Of a stretch of DNA of 59,733 nt, positions 25,523 to 34,409 are shown one piece after another. Made by a program: the position numbers and the translations under genes. The notes under the pieces were generated by a model. That model was not told the origin of the DNA. It saw only the letters and a list, made by a program, of their open reading frames with translations, and did not search any database. Source of the stretch: Methylobacterium sp. J-048 (GTDB lineage Bacteria; Pseudomonadota; Alphaproteobacteria; Rhizobiales; Beijerinckiaceae); assembly GCF_022829515.1 (NCBI RefSeq), contig NZ_JAKSYL010000190.1, forward strand, positions 1 to 59,733, written 5' to 3'. Position 1 is the stretch's first letter. The number at the start of each line of letters is the position of its first letter.

Positions 25523-27561
25523 GCCGCGAGCCCCGGTTGCGTGGTGATCGACAGGCTCGGCCGCCAGGGGGCCGCCTCGGGAAACAGACCCCGGCGGATC
25601 CCCACCAGTCCGAGCAGCGCCGCCCGGTGGGACGCCTGCTGCGGATGCGTCGCGGTGGCGTCCAGCGCGGCGTCGATCGTGTCCAGCAGCGCGACGGGCG
25701 GATGCGACGCGCGCGTGCGGAAATACTCCGCCAGGGCGGCCAGGAGGCGTTCGACGCCCGTCCGCGCCTCGGGCGAGAGCCGACGGCGGTCCCGGCGCAA
25801 CTCGACGACGTTGATCCCGACCCGCACCTCCGCGACGAGGTCGGCGGTCCAGGCGGCGTCTTCGGGCGGGAGCGCGGCGAGCCGCGGCGCGATCAGGCCG
25901 ACCCGGTCGAGCATGATCGCCGCGAGTTCGAGGCCGTTCTCGGCGCCGCGGCGCTCGGCGGCGTCCGCCAGGCTCCGGCGGTTGACGACGCGCAGGCGTC
26001 GCGCCGTCCAGTCGGCGCCGACCGACCGGACCAGCCGCGTCACCACCGCCGCGATCCACATCCCGGTGATCACGGCGACCGAGGCATTGGCGCAGGCCGC
26101 GAAGTCGCCGGTGTAGCTGCCCTGCAACGCGATAACGGTCGGGCCGATGACGGCGGCGCCCATCGCCATCGGCGCAGTCCTCGGCTGGGTCATGAAGACG
26201 CCGCAGAGGATCAGGCCCGGCGCCAGCGCGAGCGCGAGCATCTCGAAGCTGGTCGCGCTCGGAAGCACGGCGAACTGGTACAGTCCGGCCCCGACGCTGC
26301 CGACGATGGCCGAGTTGCCGAAGCTGACGATGGAGGGGGCCGGGTCGTCCTGGACGGCGAAGAAGCAGCAGGCGACGGCCGCCATCATCGGAGCGCCCGA
26401 TCCGTCCGGCCAGCCGGTGGCGATCCAGATCGCACAGCCGGGCAGGACGGACAGGAACACGCCGATCGCCGACAGCAGCGCCATGCCGTGATCGCGATGC
26501 CGGATCGAGCGGGCCTTGGCCGTGTACGGGAAGGCGAGGTCCTCGGTGACGGGGGTGCCGTCGACGACGTGCCGCTGCAGCAGCCGCGCATCCTGGCGCA
26601 GGTCGATGAAGTCGCGCAGGCGCGCGACCAGGCTCGCGAGGACCAGATCGGACCAGCTCGATCCCCGACCCAGGCGCGGGTCGACGGCGTCCGCAGCCGC
26701 GCGCATCCGCGCCGCGGCGTCCGGATCCATCGTCCCGGACGCGATCCAGGCGGCCATGTCGTCGAGAACGCCGCAGACGCGTGCGGGAAGCGCTCCGGCC
26801 CGTTCCAGCGTCGCGATGCGGTCCGCGACGGCGGAGACGATGGGCAGGACCATCAGCATGTGCTGGCGCAGGGTCGCCATGGCGGCGGCCGAGCGCTCGC
26901 CGCCGGTCATGTCGTAGCGCAGCGGCGTCGCCAGGGCATCGAACGCCAAGGCGTCGGAGGCGAGCTGGAGACGGCGGGCGTGCGTATCCCGGTCCGAGCC
27001 GGTCCGGCCGAGCACGTCGGCGGCCCAACCCCGGGCATCGCGCAGCCAGAGGTCGAGCCGCCCGGCGATCAGGGGGGCTACGGACCGGGGCAGGACGAGG
27101 GTGGAGACGAGGCTGGCGCACAGGATGCCCAGCAGGATCTCCTCGGCGCGGGCGACCGCGGTATCGAACATCGCCCCGGGCTCGCCCACGGCGGGGAAAC
27201 CGATGAGCGCCGCGGTGTAGCCGCCGAGCATCATCAGGTAGCTGCCCGGGGTCCGGTCGAGCAGCGAGACGTACAGGCAGAGGGCGACCCAGAACGCGAT
27301 GGCCAGCGTCAGGAGCTCAGGGGCGTTCGCGAGGTTGGGGACCAGGATCACGGTCACCGTGGCGCCCAGCACGGTGCCGAGCACCCGGTAGAGCGCCTTC
27401 GAGCGGGTCGCGCCCGCCAGGACCTGGCTGGTGATGTAGACCGTGCTCAAGGCCCAGTACGGCCGTGGCAGGTCGATCCATAGGGCGAGGTACAGGGCCA
27501 GCATCGCCGCCGCGAAGGTCTTGATCGCGAAGGCCCAGTCCGACCACCCGGGAAGCCTCAT
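25519..27561 (-). CDS. FUSC family (AaeB-like) efflux transporter
   Basis: This is a 680-residue inner-membrane exporter. Two hydrophobic blocks of about five to six helices each (residues about 10-165, beginning FAIKTFAAAMLALYLALWID and RPYWALSTVYITSQVLAGAT, and residues about 350-520) frame soluble domains. The second block contains the repeat-like segment RHRDHGMALLSAIGVFLSV. The start at ATG 27561 overlaps the marR stop by four bases. With HlyD and DUF1656 it forms an Aae-type tripartite aromatic-acid or drug pump. The upstream open frame is marR in another phase. Confidence 0.87.
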   Translation of the reverse strand: MRLPGWSDWAFAIKTFAAAMLALYLALWIDLPRPYWALSTVYITSQVLAGATRSKALYRVLGTVLGATVTVILVPNLANAPELLTLAIAFWVALCLYVSLLDRTPGSYLMMLGGYTAALIGFPAVGEPGAMFDTAVARAEEILLGILCASLVSTLVLPRSVAPLIAGRLDLWLRDARGWAADVLGRTGSDRDTHARRLQLASDALAFDALATPLRYDMTGGERSAAAMATLRQHMLMVLPIVSAVADRIATLERAGALPARVCGVLDDMAAWIASGTMDPDAAARMRAAADAVDPRLGRGSSWSDLVLASLVARLRDFIDLRQDARLLQRHVVDGTPVTEDLAFPYTAKARSIRHRDHGMALLSAIGVFLSVLPGCAIWIATGWPDGSGAPMMAAVACCFFAVQDDPAPSIVSFGNSAIVGSVGAGLYQFAVLPSATSFEMLALALAPGLILCGVFMTQPRTAPMAMGAAVIGPTVIALQGSYTGDFAACANASVAVITGMWIAAVVTRLVRSVGADWTARRLRVVNRRSLADAAERRGAENGLELAAIMLDRVGLIAPRLAALPPEDAAWTADLVAEVRVGINVVELRRDRRRLSPEARTGVERLLAALAEYFRTRASHPPVALLDTIDAALDATATHPQQASHRAALLGLVGIRRGLFPEAAPWRPSLSITTQPGLAA

Positions 27562-28034
27562 TCCGCGGCCTCCTCGGGTGCCGCGCCCTCGGGCAGGTTG
27601 CGGCTGTAGCGCTGGATCGCCTGGAACACCCGCAGGCTGGCCTCGATATCGGCGCCGTCGACCTCGGCGAACACCGCGTCCCGCAGCCTGGTGAGCTCGG
27701 CCTCCATCTGGGCGACCACCGTCTTCCCGGCCGGCGTCAGGCTGAGAACCTTCGCGCGGCGGTCCGTCGGATCCTCCGTGCGCACGATCAGGCCCGCCGC
27801 GCCGAGCTGGTCGAGGAGCCGCACGAGGGACGGTCCCTCGATGCCCACGGCCTCGGCCAGCGCGTTCTGCCGGGGATGCCCGTCGAGGCGCCCGATCAGG
27901 ATCAGGGGCAGAGCGGTCGCGTCCGACAGGCCATGCGCCTCGGCCACGGCGTTGGCCGCCCGCCGCCACTGGCGCCCGGCCAACAGCAGAGTGTGGGTGT
28001 AGGTCTGGCGCTGATGGTCGAATGCCTTGGACAT
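27558..28034 (-). CDS. MarR-family transcriptional regulator
   Basis: This is a 158-residue winged-helix repressor. The recognition region is RQNALAEAVGIEGPSLVRLL, then the wing RTEDPTDRRAKVLSLTPAGK, a textbook MarR signature. It is the first gene of the efflux operon and the FUSC gene overlaps its stop. ATG 28034 has GAGAGG upstream; an in-frame Met 50 codons earlier would run through the operator described at 28090-28109 and is rejected. It probably represses its own operon until an aromatic acid binds. Confidence 0.9.
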   Translation of the reverse strand: MSKAFDHQRQTYTHTLLLAGRQWRRAANAVAEAHGLSDATALPLILIGRLDGHPRQNALAEAVGIEGPSLVRLLDQLGAAGLIVRTEDPTDRRAKVLSLTPAGKTVVAQMEAELTRLRDAVFAEVDGADIEASLRVFQAIQRYSRNLPEGAAPEEAAE

Positions 28035-28089
28035 CCGTTGAGACCTCTCGCTGCCTCGGGCTCGGTACCGTCCAAGACCGTTCGACCTA

Positions 28090-28109
28090 ATAGATAGCGT
28101 TCTATCTAT
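28090..28109. promoter_or_regulatory. MarR operator, perfect palindrome O1
   Basis: ATAGATAG (28090-28097) and CTATCTAT (28102-28109) are exact inverted arms around CGTT. The centre lies about 65 bp upstream of the marR start. The AT-rich arms stand out in GC-rich DNA and have the size expected for a MarR dimer site. Confidence 0.65.
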
Positions 28110-28169
28110 CAGGTCGCGCCGACGGCTTTTGCCAAGCCCATTCGGCATGCGCGCATCGCATGCATGCTG

Positions 28170-28189
28170 ATAGATAGCATGCAATCTTT
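28170..28189. promoter_or_regulatory. second, imperfect copy of the MarR operator (O2)
   Basis: The left arm ATAGATAG is exact (28170-28177); after four bases the right arm reads CAATCTTT, matching CTATCTAT at six of eight positions. Its centre is 80 bp from that of O1. The pair may allow cooperative binding or serve a divergent promoter towards frmA. Confidence 0.5.
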
Positions 28190-28550
28190 AGGCAGGGAAA
28201 GCGTTGCGGATCCCGTGCCGTCGATGGCGAAAGCCGGTGCGCAGCGTGCGCGGGCTGCGGGGCGTCGGCGCCTCGAAGTCGCCGTGCCCGACCGCATTCC
28301 CTGCACGCTGGTCGGGGCATGCCCATCCAGACCGGCAGCCGATCCGCACATGGCGCTGACGGGACCGGTGGTCTGAAGCAAACGGAACGGGCATGCCCGA
28401 AACCCAGACGCAGACGTTGCATCCTGGCGCCAGAACCATCACACACGCGGCAGATTTTCGGACCGTTCGGTGTGCAGCCCTTGAGCGAGGTGCGCCGAAG
28501 AGTCGGCCGTTCGACGCCGTCCGTGATCGTCCAGACACTAGGAACACGTG
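28190..28550. other. intergenic region upstream of frmA
   Basis: These 361 bases contain no gene I can support. They hold two identical 10-bp palindromes GGGCATGCCC at 28315-28324 and 28389-28398, and an AGGAA ribosome site just before frmA. The frmA promoter must lie here. Confidence 0.5.
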
Positions 28551-29687
<1,137 letters not shown>

Positions 29688-29698
29688 GCGAGGCAGAT

Positions 29699-29737
29699 CC
29701 GGGGCTCTTCTCCTTCCGTGAGGGAGGGGAGCCCCGG
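29699..29737 (+). terminator. strong hairpin between frmA and fghA
   Basis: CCGGGGCTC (29699-29707) pairs with GAGCCCCGG (29729-29737). The interior also pairs, allowing three G-U pairs, giving a continuous stem of about 17 bp with a five-base loop. It starts 11 bases after the frmA stop. No U-run follows, so it may attenuate or protect the frmA message rather than end it. Confidence 0.5.
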
Positions 29738-29865
29738 CGGCCGAGCGGATCGTTCCCGTCGCGCGATCCGACGGATCCCAGCGCCGCCCCGCATTCTCGA
29801 AGCCCCAAGCCCGCGATCCGGCACCGGAGCGGGACCTTCGCCTCCCGAGCAGGAGATCACAGCCG

Positions 29866-30699
29866 ATGGAAACCATCTCGAAGGCCCGCGCCCATGGCGG
29901 CACGCAGGGCGTCTACAAGCACGATGCCCGGACCACGGGATGCCCGATGACCTTCGCGGTGTTCGTGCCGCCCCAGGCCGAGAAGGGCCCGGTCCCGGTG
30001 CTGTGGTACCTGTCCGGGCTCACCTGCACGCACGCCAATGTCATGGACAAGGGCGAGTACCGGGCAGCAGCGGCCGCGCACGGCGTGATCATCGTGGCCC
30101 CGGATACCAGCCCGCGCGGCCCCGGCATCCCGGACGAGGACGGCAACTGGCAGTTCGGCTCCGGCGCCGGTTTTTATCTGGACGCCACGCAGGCGCCCTA
30201 TGCGACGAATTACAAGATGTGGAGCTACGTGACCGAGGAGTTGCCGGCGCTCATCGCGAAGGAATTCCCGGCCGACATGACCCGCCAGGGCATCTTCGGC
30301 CATTCCATGGGCGGCCATGGGGCGCTCACCATCGCGCTGACCTACCCGGAGCGCTTCAAGTCCTGCTCCGCCTTCGCGCCGATCGCCCAGCCCTCCACGG
30401 CCGGCTGGTCGAAGCCGGCCTTCGAGAAGTATCTCGGGTCCGACACGGCCGCCTGGCGCGCCCACGACGCCACCGCGCTGATCGAGGACGGCAAGCGCTT
30501 CCCCGAATTCCTGGTCGATCAGGGTACCGCCGACAGCTTCCTGCAGGACGGCCTGCGCCCCTGGCTGCTGGAAGAGGCCTGCAAGAAGGCCGGCATCGCG
30601 CTGACCCTCAACATGCGCGAGGGCTACGATCACTCGTACTTCTTCATCTCGACCTTCATGGCCGACCACATCGCCTGGGCCGCCGCGCGCCTGAAGTGA
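29866..30699 (+). CDS. fghA: S-formylglutathione hydrolase
   Basis: This enzyme hydrolyses S-formylglutathione to formate and glutathione, completing the FrmA pathway. It is a 277-residue esterase-D-type alpha/beta hydrolase. The nucleophile is Ser147 in IFGHSMGGHGALT, the oxyanion-region motif is YLSGLTCTHANVM, and the late His is in GYDHSYFFIST. An AGGAG site lies about ten bases before the ATG. It is 178 bp downstream of frmA on the same strand, with the hairpin between them. Confidence 0.94.
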   Translation: METISKARAHGGTQGVYKHDARTTGCPMTFAVFVPPQAEKGPVPVLWYLSGLTCTHANVMDKGEYRAAAAAHGVIIVAPDTSPRGPGIPDEDGNWQFGSGAGFYLDATQAPYATNYKMWSYVTEELPALIAKEFPADMTRQGIFGHSMGGHGALTIALTYPERFKSCSAFAPIAQPSTAGWSKPAFEKYLGSDTAAWRAHDATALIEDGKRFPEFLVDQGTADSFLQDGLRPWLLEEACKKAGIALTLNMREGYDHSYFFISTFMADHIAWAAARLK

Positions 30700-30871
30700 T
30701 ATCGCTGCAGCGACGGGGCAGCGGGATTCGATCCGACTCGGCCCGGCAGGCCGGCGAACCCCGTCGATGTCCCTCCGTTGATCGCCGAGCCGGTCTCGGC
30801 GGCGGTCGGCTCGATGAAGCGGAAGCGGGCTGACCGGCTGCGGACGTCAGCGCCGCTTTCCGTCACGACGC

Positions 30872-31038
30872 GCGCTGGCCGGTACGATCAAGGCGCGCTG
30901 GGTCTGCGAGCAGGCCCACCAGCAGCTCACGGAAGAACTCGGCTCGATCATTTCGAGGGCCGGTCCTAGACCGAGCTGCATCGAGACGCGCTAATCACGT
31001 GCATCACCTGCGCCTACCTGCAGCGATGTCTCTGCTGA
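30872..31038 (+). pseudogene. IS701-family transposase C-terminal remnant
   Basis: Reading from 30872 gives ALAGTIKARWVCEQAHQQLT then EELG. After a one-base deletion the next frame continues LDHFEGRS, a stop where the family has Trp, and then TELHRDALITCITCAYLQ. This matches the conserved IS701-type ending (IKARWVCEQAHQQLKEELGL, then DHFEGRSW and GLHRHALM). Both a frameshift and a TGG to TAG nonsense change are present, and the N-terminal catalytic part is gone. It is a relic with no function expected. Confidence 0.75.
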
Positions 31039-31046
31039 CGAGATGC

Positions 31047-31080
31047 GTATGAGGTCCGGGCTCGGCTGCCGGACTCATAC
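31047..31080 (-). terminator. hairpin downstream of the ldh-like gene
   Basis: GTATGAG (31047-31053) pairs with CTCATAC (31074-31080), and TCCGG (31055-31059) with CCGGA (31069-31073), with one bulged G. It lies about 12 bases after the minus-strand stop at 31092. It is a strong 12-bp stem without a U-tract. Confidence 0.45.
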
Positions 31081-31091
31081 GATCTGACGCT

Positions 31092-32162
31092 TCAGGCGCA
31101 GTAGGATTGTCCGTCGAGGCCGTGCGGGCGACCGGCCGCCAGCAGCGTCTCCCAGACGGGGGCGGGCAGCGGGACGCCCTCGGCGAGGCGTTCCGCCTTC
31201 ATGTGGCGCTCGGGCTCCCCGGGCAGCAGCACCGCGCCCTCCGGCGCCGGCTGGGCGGACGCGAAGAAATCGAGGTAGCTGCGCGCCTCGGCCGCGATCG
31301 CGTCGTCCGAGCCGAAGGCGTTCGGCGTCATGTAGAGCGAGAGCATGCCGTTGCAGACCCGGCGCTTGCCCGGTCCCGCCGTGCCGGACCCGGTCAACGC
31401 GCCGGCCAGCAACTCGCACATCAGCGACAGGCCCGAGCCCTTGTGCTCGCCGAAGGCCCGGATCGCTCCCGCGCCCCTCTGGTTGTCGCGCTCCGGCCCG
31501 TCCAGCGGGCCGAACAAGGTGGCCGGATCGGCGCTGAGGCGCCCGTCCGGCTCGATCAACACATCCGCGGGCAGGGGCTTGCCGCCCTGCGAGGCCACCA
31601 GCACCTTGCCCTCGGCGACCGCCGAGGTGGCGAAGTCGAGGACGATCGGGTCACGCCCCGGCACCGGGAAGGCGGCGGCCACGGGGTTGGTGGAGAAGCG
31701 CCGCTCCACCGAGCCGAACGGCGCCACGAGCAGGCTGCCGGCGACGTTGACGAAATGCACCGAGATCAGGCCCGCGGCGGCGGCGCGCTCGGCCCATTCG
31801 CCGATCCGCCCGAGATGCCCGGCATGCCGCAGGGCGATGACCGAGACGCCGTGCTCCTGGGCCTTGGCGATGCCGAGATCGGTGGCGAAGGGGCCGGCGG
31901 TCTGGCCGAAGCCGTAATGGGCGTCCACCAGCGCGAAGGCGCCGCCGTCGATCAGCACCTCGGGGGTCTGGTCGGCCACCAGCTCGCCGTCGCGCAGCCA
32001 CGCCACGTAGCGCGGCACCCGGATGACCCCGTGGCTGTCGTGGCCGGTGAGGTTCGCGGCCACCAGGAACCGGCCGATCCGCCCCGCCTCGGCCTCCGAG
32101 CAGCCCTCCCGAACGAAGATGTCCCGCACGTAGGCGGTCAGTCCGGCGGCATCGATCCGCAT
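31092..32162 (-). CDS. Ldh family oxidoreductase (malate/L-lactate/ureidoglycolate dehydrogenase type 2)
   Basis: This is a 356-residue NAD(P)-dependent 2-hydroxyacid dehydrogenase of the Ldh_2 superfamily, unrelated in fold to ordinary lactate dehydrogenase. Typical elements are TGHDSHGVIRVPRYV, then the VDAHYGFGQTAGPFA segment, VIALRHAGHLGRIGEWAERA (the catalytic His region), and DFATSAVAEGKVLVA with GEHKGSGLSLMCELLAGALT. The substrate cannot be predicted within this family. It is divergent from the Liv-type transporter, with 162 bp between starts, so the transported compound may be related to its substrate. Confidence 0.87.
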   Translation of the reverse strand: MRIDAAGLTAYVRDIFVREGCSEAEAGRIGRFLVAANLTGHDSHGVIRVPRYVAWLRDGELVADQTPEVLIDGGAFALVDAHYGFGQTAGPFATDLGIAKAQEHGVSVIALRHAGHLGRIGEWAERAAAAGLISVHFVNVAGSLLVAPFGSVERRFSTNPVAAAFPVPGRDPIVLDFATSAVAEGKVLVASQGGKPLPADVLIEPDGRLSADPATLFGPLDGPERDNQRGAGAIRAFGEHKGSGLSLMCELLAGALTGSGTAGPGKRRVCNGMLSLYMTPNAFGSDDAIAAEARSYLDFFASAQPAPEGAVLLPGEPERHMKAERLAEGVPLPAPVWETLLAAGRPHGLDGQSYCA

Positions 32163-32324
32163 GATGGTTCATCTCCCGTCGTCGCGCCTCGCCGGGCGCG
32201 TTCGGGTAACGATCGTAGGCTTTCTTAACCCGCGAGGCGACCGCCTCGGGTGACGCGGGATAGACATTGAAGCGCCCCGCATGCCCCAATACCAGCAACG
32301 CCGGGCGTAAGACTCGGCGACGGG

Positions 32325-33500
32325 ATGGATGCGCCAATGAAGACGACGCGCCGCGTTTTCTTGACGGGTGCCGCGTGCGCGGCTGCGAGCGGCCTCGCCC
32401 CGGGGGTGATCCGGTCGAGCCAGGCGCAGGGCGCCGGCGCGACAATCCGGATCGGCATGGTGCTGCCGGTGACGGGGCCCGGCGCGGATGCGGGGCGCTT
32501 CGCCCTCAACGGCGCCAAGATCGCCCTGGAGGCGGTCAACAAGGCCGGCGGCGTGCTGGGCAAGCCGCTGGAGATCGTCACCGAGGACGACCAGACCACC
32601 AATCCCGGCGCGGTGCTGGCCTTCTCCAAGCTGGCCTCGCAGCCCGATCTCGTCGGCTTCCTCGGCTCGGTCCGCTCCACGCAGAACCACGCGATGGCGC
32701 CCGATATCCTCAAGACCGGCAAGCCGATGTGCTTCGGCGGCACCGACCCGGTGCTGACCCAGCTCGGCAATCCATGGCTGTTCCGCTTCAGGCCCAACGA
32801 CAGCTTCTCGGCCCGGGTGATCGCCGAGCACGGCGTCAACGGGCTCGGCAAGAAGAAATGGGCGATCATCCACTCCACCGACGCCTTCGGCACCAGCGGC
32901 GCCAAGGCGCTCACCGAGAGCCTCGGCAAGGCCGGCGCCACGGTCGTGCTCGACCAGGGCTACGCCAACCAGGGCCAGGACTTCACCCCCGTCGTGCTGG
33001 CGATCCGGCAGGCGGGGGCCGACGTGATCGGCTCGTACTTCACCTTCGAGAACGACCTCGGCATCTTCGCGCGCCAGCTCCGCCAGCTCGGCGTGACCGC
33101 TCCCTGGGTCGGCTCGCCCTCGATCACCAACGTCACGGCGCTGAAGCTCGCCGGGCCCTCGCTCTACGGCACCTACGGGGTGGCCGATTACGCGGAGGAA
33201 TCGAGCGACGCGGCCCGGGCCTACGGCAAGGCCTACCGCGCCGCCACCAAGATCGCCCCCGACAACCAGTCGTCCTGGACCTTCGACGCGGTGACCGTCC
33301 TGGCGCTGGCGATCAACAAGGCTGGCAAGACCGATCCGCAGGCGATCCGCGAGGCGTTGCTGGCGGTGCGCGGCCACGCGGGCGCCGAGGGCGCCTACAA
33401 CTTCGACAAGAACGGCGACGGCCTGCACGGCTACAACGTCGTGCGCAACGACAAGGGCACGATCACCTTCGACCGGCGCATCGACTTCTATCAGGGCTGA
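32325..33500 (+). CDS. branched-chain amino acid-type ABC transporter substrate-binding protein
   Basis: This is a 391-residue periplasmic binding protein of the LivJ/LivK (Peripla_BP_6) type. The leader MKTTRRVFLTGAACAAASGL has a twin-arginine motif. Mature-domain motifs are IRIGMVLPVTGPGADAGRFA, then the GAKIALEAVNKAGGVLGKPL segment, EDDQTTNPGAVLAFSKL and GSVRSTQNHAMAPD. It heads the operon binding protein-permease-permease/ATPase fusion-ATPase-methyltransferase. The start could equally be ATG 32337, four codons in, next to the Tat motif. This family carries amino acids but also amides, urea and aromatic acids, so the ligand is open. Confidence 0.88.
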   Translation: MDAPMKTTRRVFLTGAACAAASGLAPGVIRSSQAQGAGATIRIGMVLPVTGPGADAGRFALNGAKIALEAVNKAGGVLGKPLEIVTEDDQTTNPGAVLAFSKLASQPDLVGFLGSVRSTQNHAMAPDILKTGKPMCFGGTDPVLTQLGNPWLFRFRPNDSFSARVIAEHGVNGLGKKKWAIIHSTDAFGTSGAKALTESLGKAGATVVLDQGYANQGQDFTPVVLAIRQAGADVIGSYFTFENDLGIFARQLRQLGVTAPWVGSPSITNVTALKLAGPSLYGTYGVADYAEESSDAARAYGKAYRAATKIAPDNQSSWTFDAVTVLALAINKAGKTDPQAIREALLAVRGHAGAEGAYNFDKNGDGLHGYNVVRNDKGTITFDRRIDFYQG

Positions 33501-33533
33501 ATCCGGGGCCGCGGACGGGGAACGGACGCAGAC

Positions 33534-34409
33534 ATGGACCTGATCCTCCAGCTCCTCTTCACCGGGATCGGCATCGGCTCGGTCTACGCCCTCGTCGCCC
33601 TGGGCTTCGTGCTGATCTTCCGCGCCACCAACGTCGTGAACTTCGCGCAGGGCGAGTTCTCGATGGTCGCGGCCTTCCTGATGGTGGTGTTCGCGGTCGA
33701 CCTCGAATGGCCGTACTGGCTCTCGGTGCTGCTCACCATCGGCGGGATGGCGTTGCTCGGCGCCCTGTTCAATCTCGGCGTCTACTATCCCCTGCGCCAC
33801 CGCACCTACCTGCCGGTGATCATCTCGACCATCGGCGCCTCGATCTTCCTGGCCAACACCACGCTCGCCCTCTACGGGCCGCAGCCGCAGGTCCTGCCGC
33901 CGGTGTTCGAGACCCAAGGCTTCCTGCTCGGGCTGGTCTTCCTCGACAGCCAGTACCTGCTGATCATCGCGGTGACCGCCGCCCTCGTGGCGTTCCAGTA
34001 CTGGTTCTTCGAGCACACCCTGGTCGGCAAGAAGCTCCAGGCGACCTCGCAGGACAAGGAGATGGCCGCGCTTCTCGGCATCCCGGTCGCCGGCATGATC
34101 ATGCTGACCTTCGTCTACAGCGCCGTGCTCGGCGGCATCGCCGGCATCCTCGTGGCGCCCGTCCTGTTCGTGTCGATCCAGATGGGCGCGACCATCGCGC
34201 TGAAAGCCTTCGCCGCGACGATCATCGGCGGGTTCGGCGACGTGACCGGCGCGATCATCGGCGGGCTGGCGCTCGGCATCATCGAGACCTTCGGGGCGGC
34301 CTACGTCTCGGTGCCGTACAAGGACGCCTTCGCCTTCATCGTCCTCGTGGCCTTCCTGGTCGTGCGCCCGCAGGGGCTGTTCGGCGAGCGCGTGGCGGAG
34401 AAAGCATGA
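33534..34409 (+). CDS. branched-chain amino acid-type ABC permease (LivH-like)
   Basis: This is a 291-residue inner-membrane permease with about eight hydrophobic segments. It opens QLLFTGIGIGSVYALVALGF, followed by RATNVVNFAQGEFSMVAAFL, the characteristic NFAQGE motif of LivH. The late cytoplasmic EAA-like loop is in the LKAFAATIIGGFGDVTGAI segment. Its stop overlaps the start of the LivM-LivG fusion by ATGA. Confidence 0.9.
   Translation: MDLILQLLFTGIGIGSVYALVALGFVLIFRATNVVNFAQGEFSMVAAFLMVVFAVDLEWPYWLSVLLTIGGMALLGALFNLGVYYPLRHRTYLPVIISTIGASIFLANTTLALYGPQPQVLPPVFETQGFLLGLVFLDSQYLLIIAVTAALVAFQYWFFEHTLVGKKLQATSQDKEMAALLGIPVAGMIMLTFVYSAVLGGIAGILVAPVLFVSIQMGATIALKAFAATIIGGFGDVTGAIIGGLALGIIETFGAAYVSVPYKDAFAFIVLVAFLVVRPQGLFGERVAEKA

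Larger units (their letters stand above)
30700..31091. other. intergenic region with a decayed transposase
   Basis: This is the 392-bp gap between the convergent fghA and ldh-like genes. It contains a 12-bp palindrome TCGCTGCAGCGA at 30702-30713, an IS701-like transposase scrap (30872-31038) and a long hairpin near 31047-31080. No intact gene was found. Confidence 0.5.

Noticed and set aside
32267..34405. N-terminal extension of the LivM-LivG reading frame by about 713 codons
   Set aside because: The extension overlaps the binding-protein and LivH genes in another phase and is Arg/Gly-rich. ATG 34406 with the ATGA overlap is the natural start.
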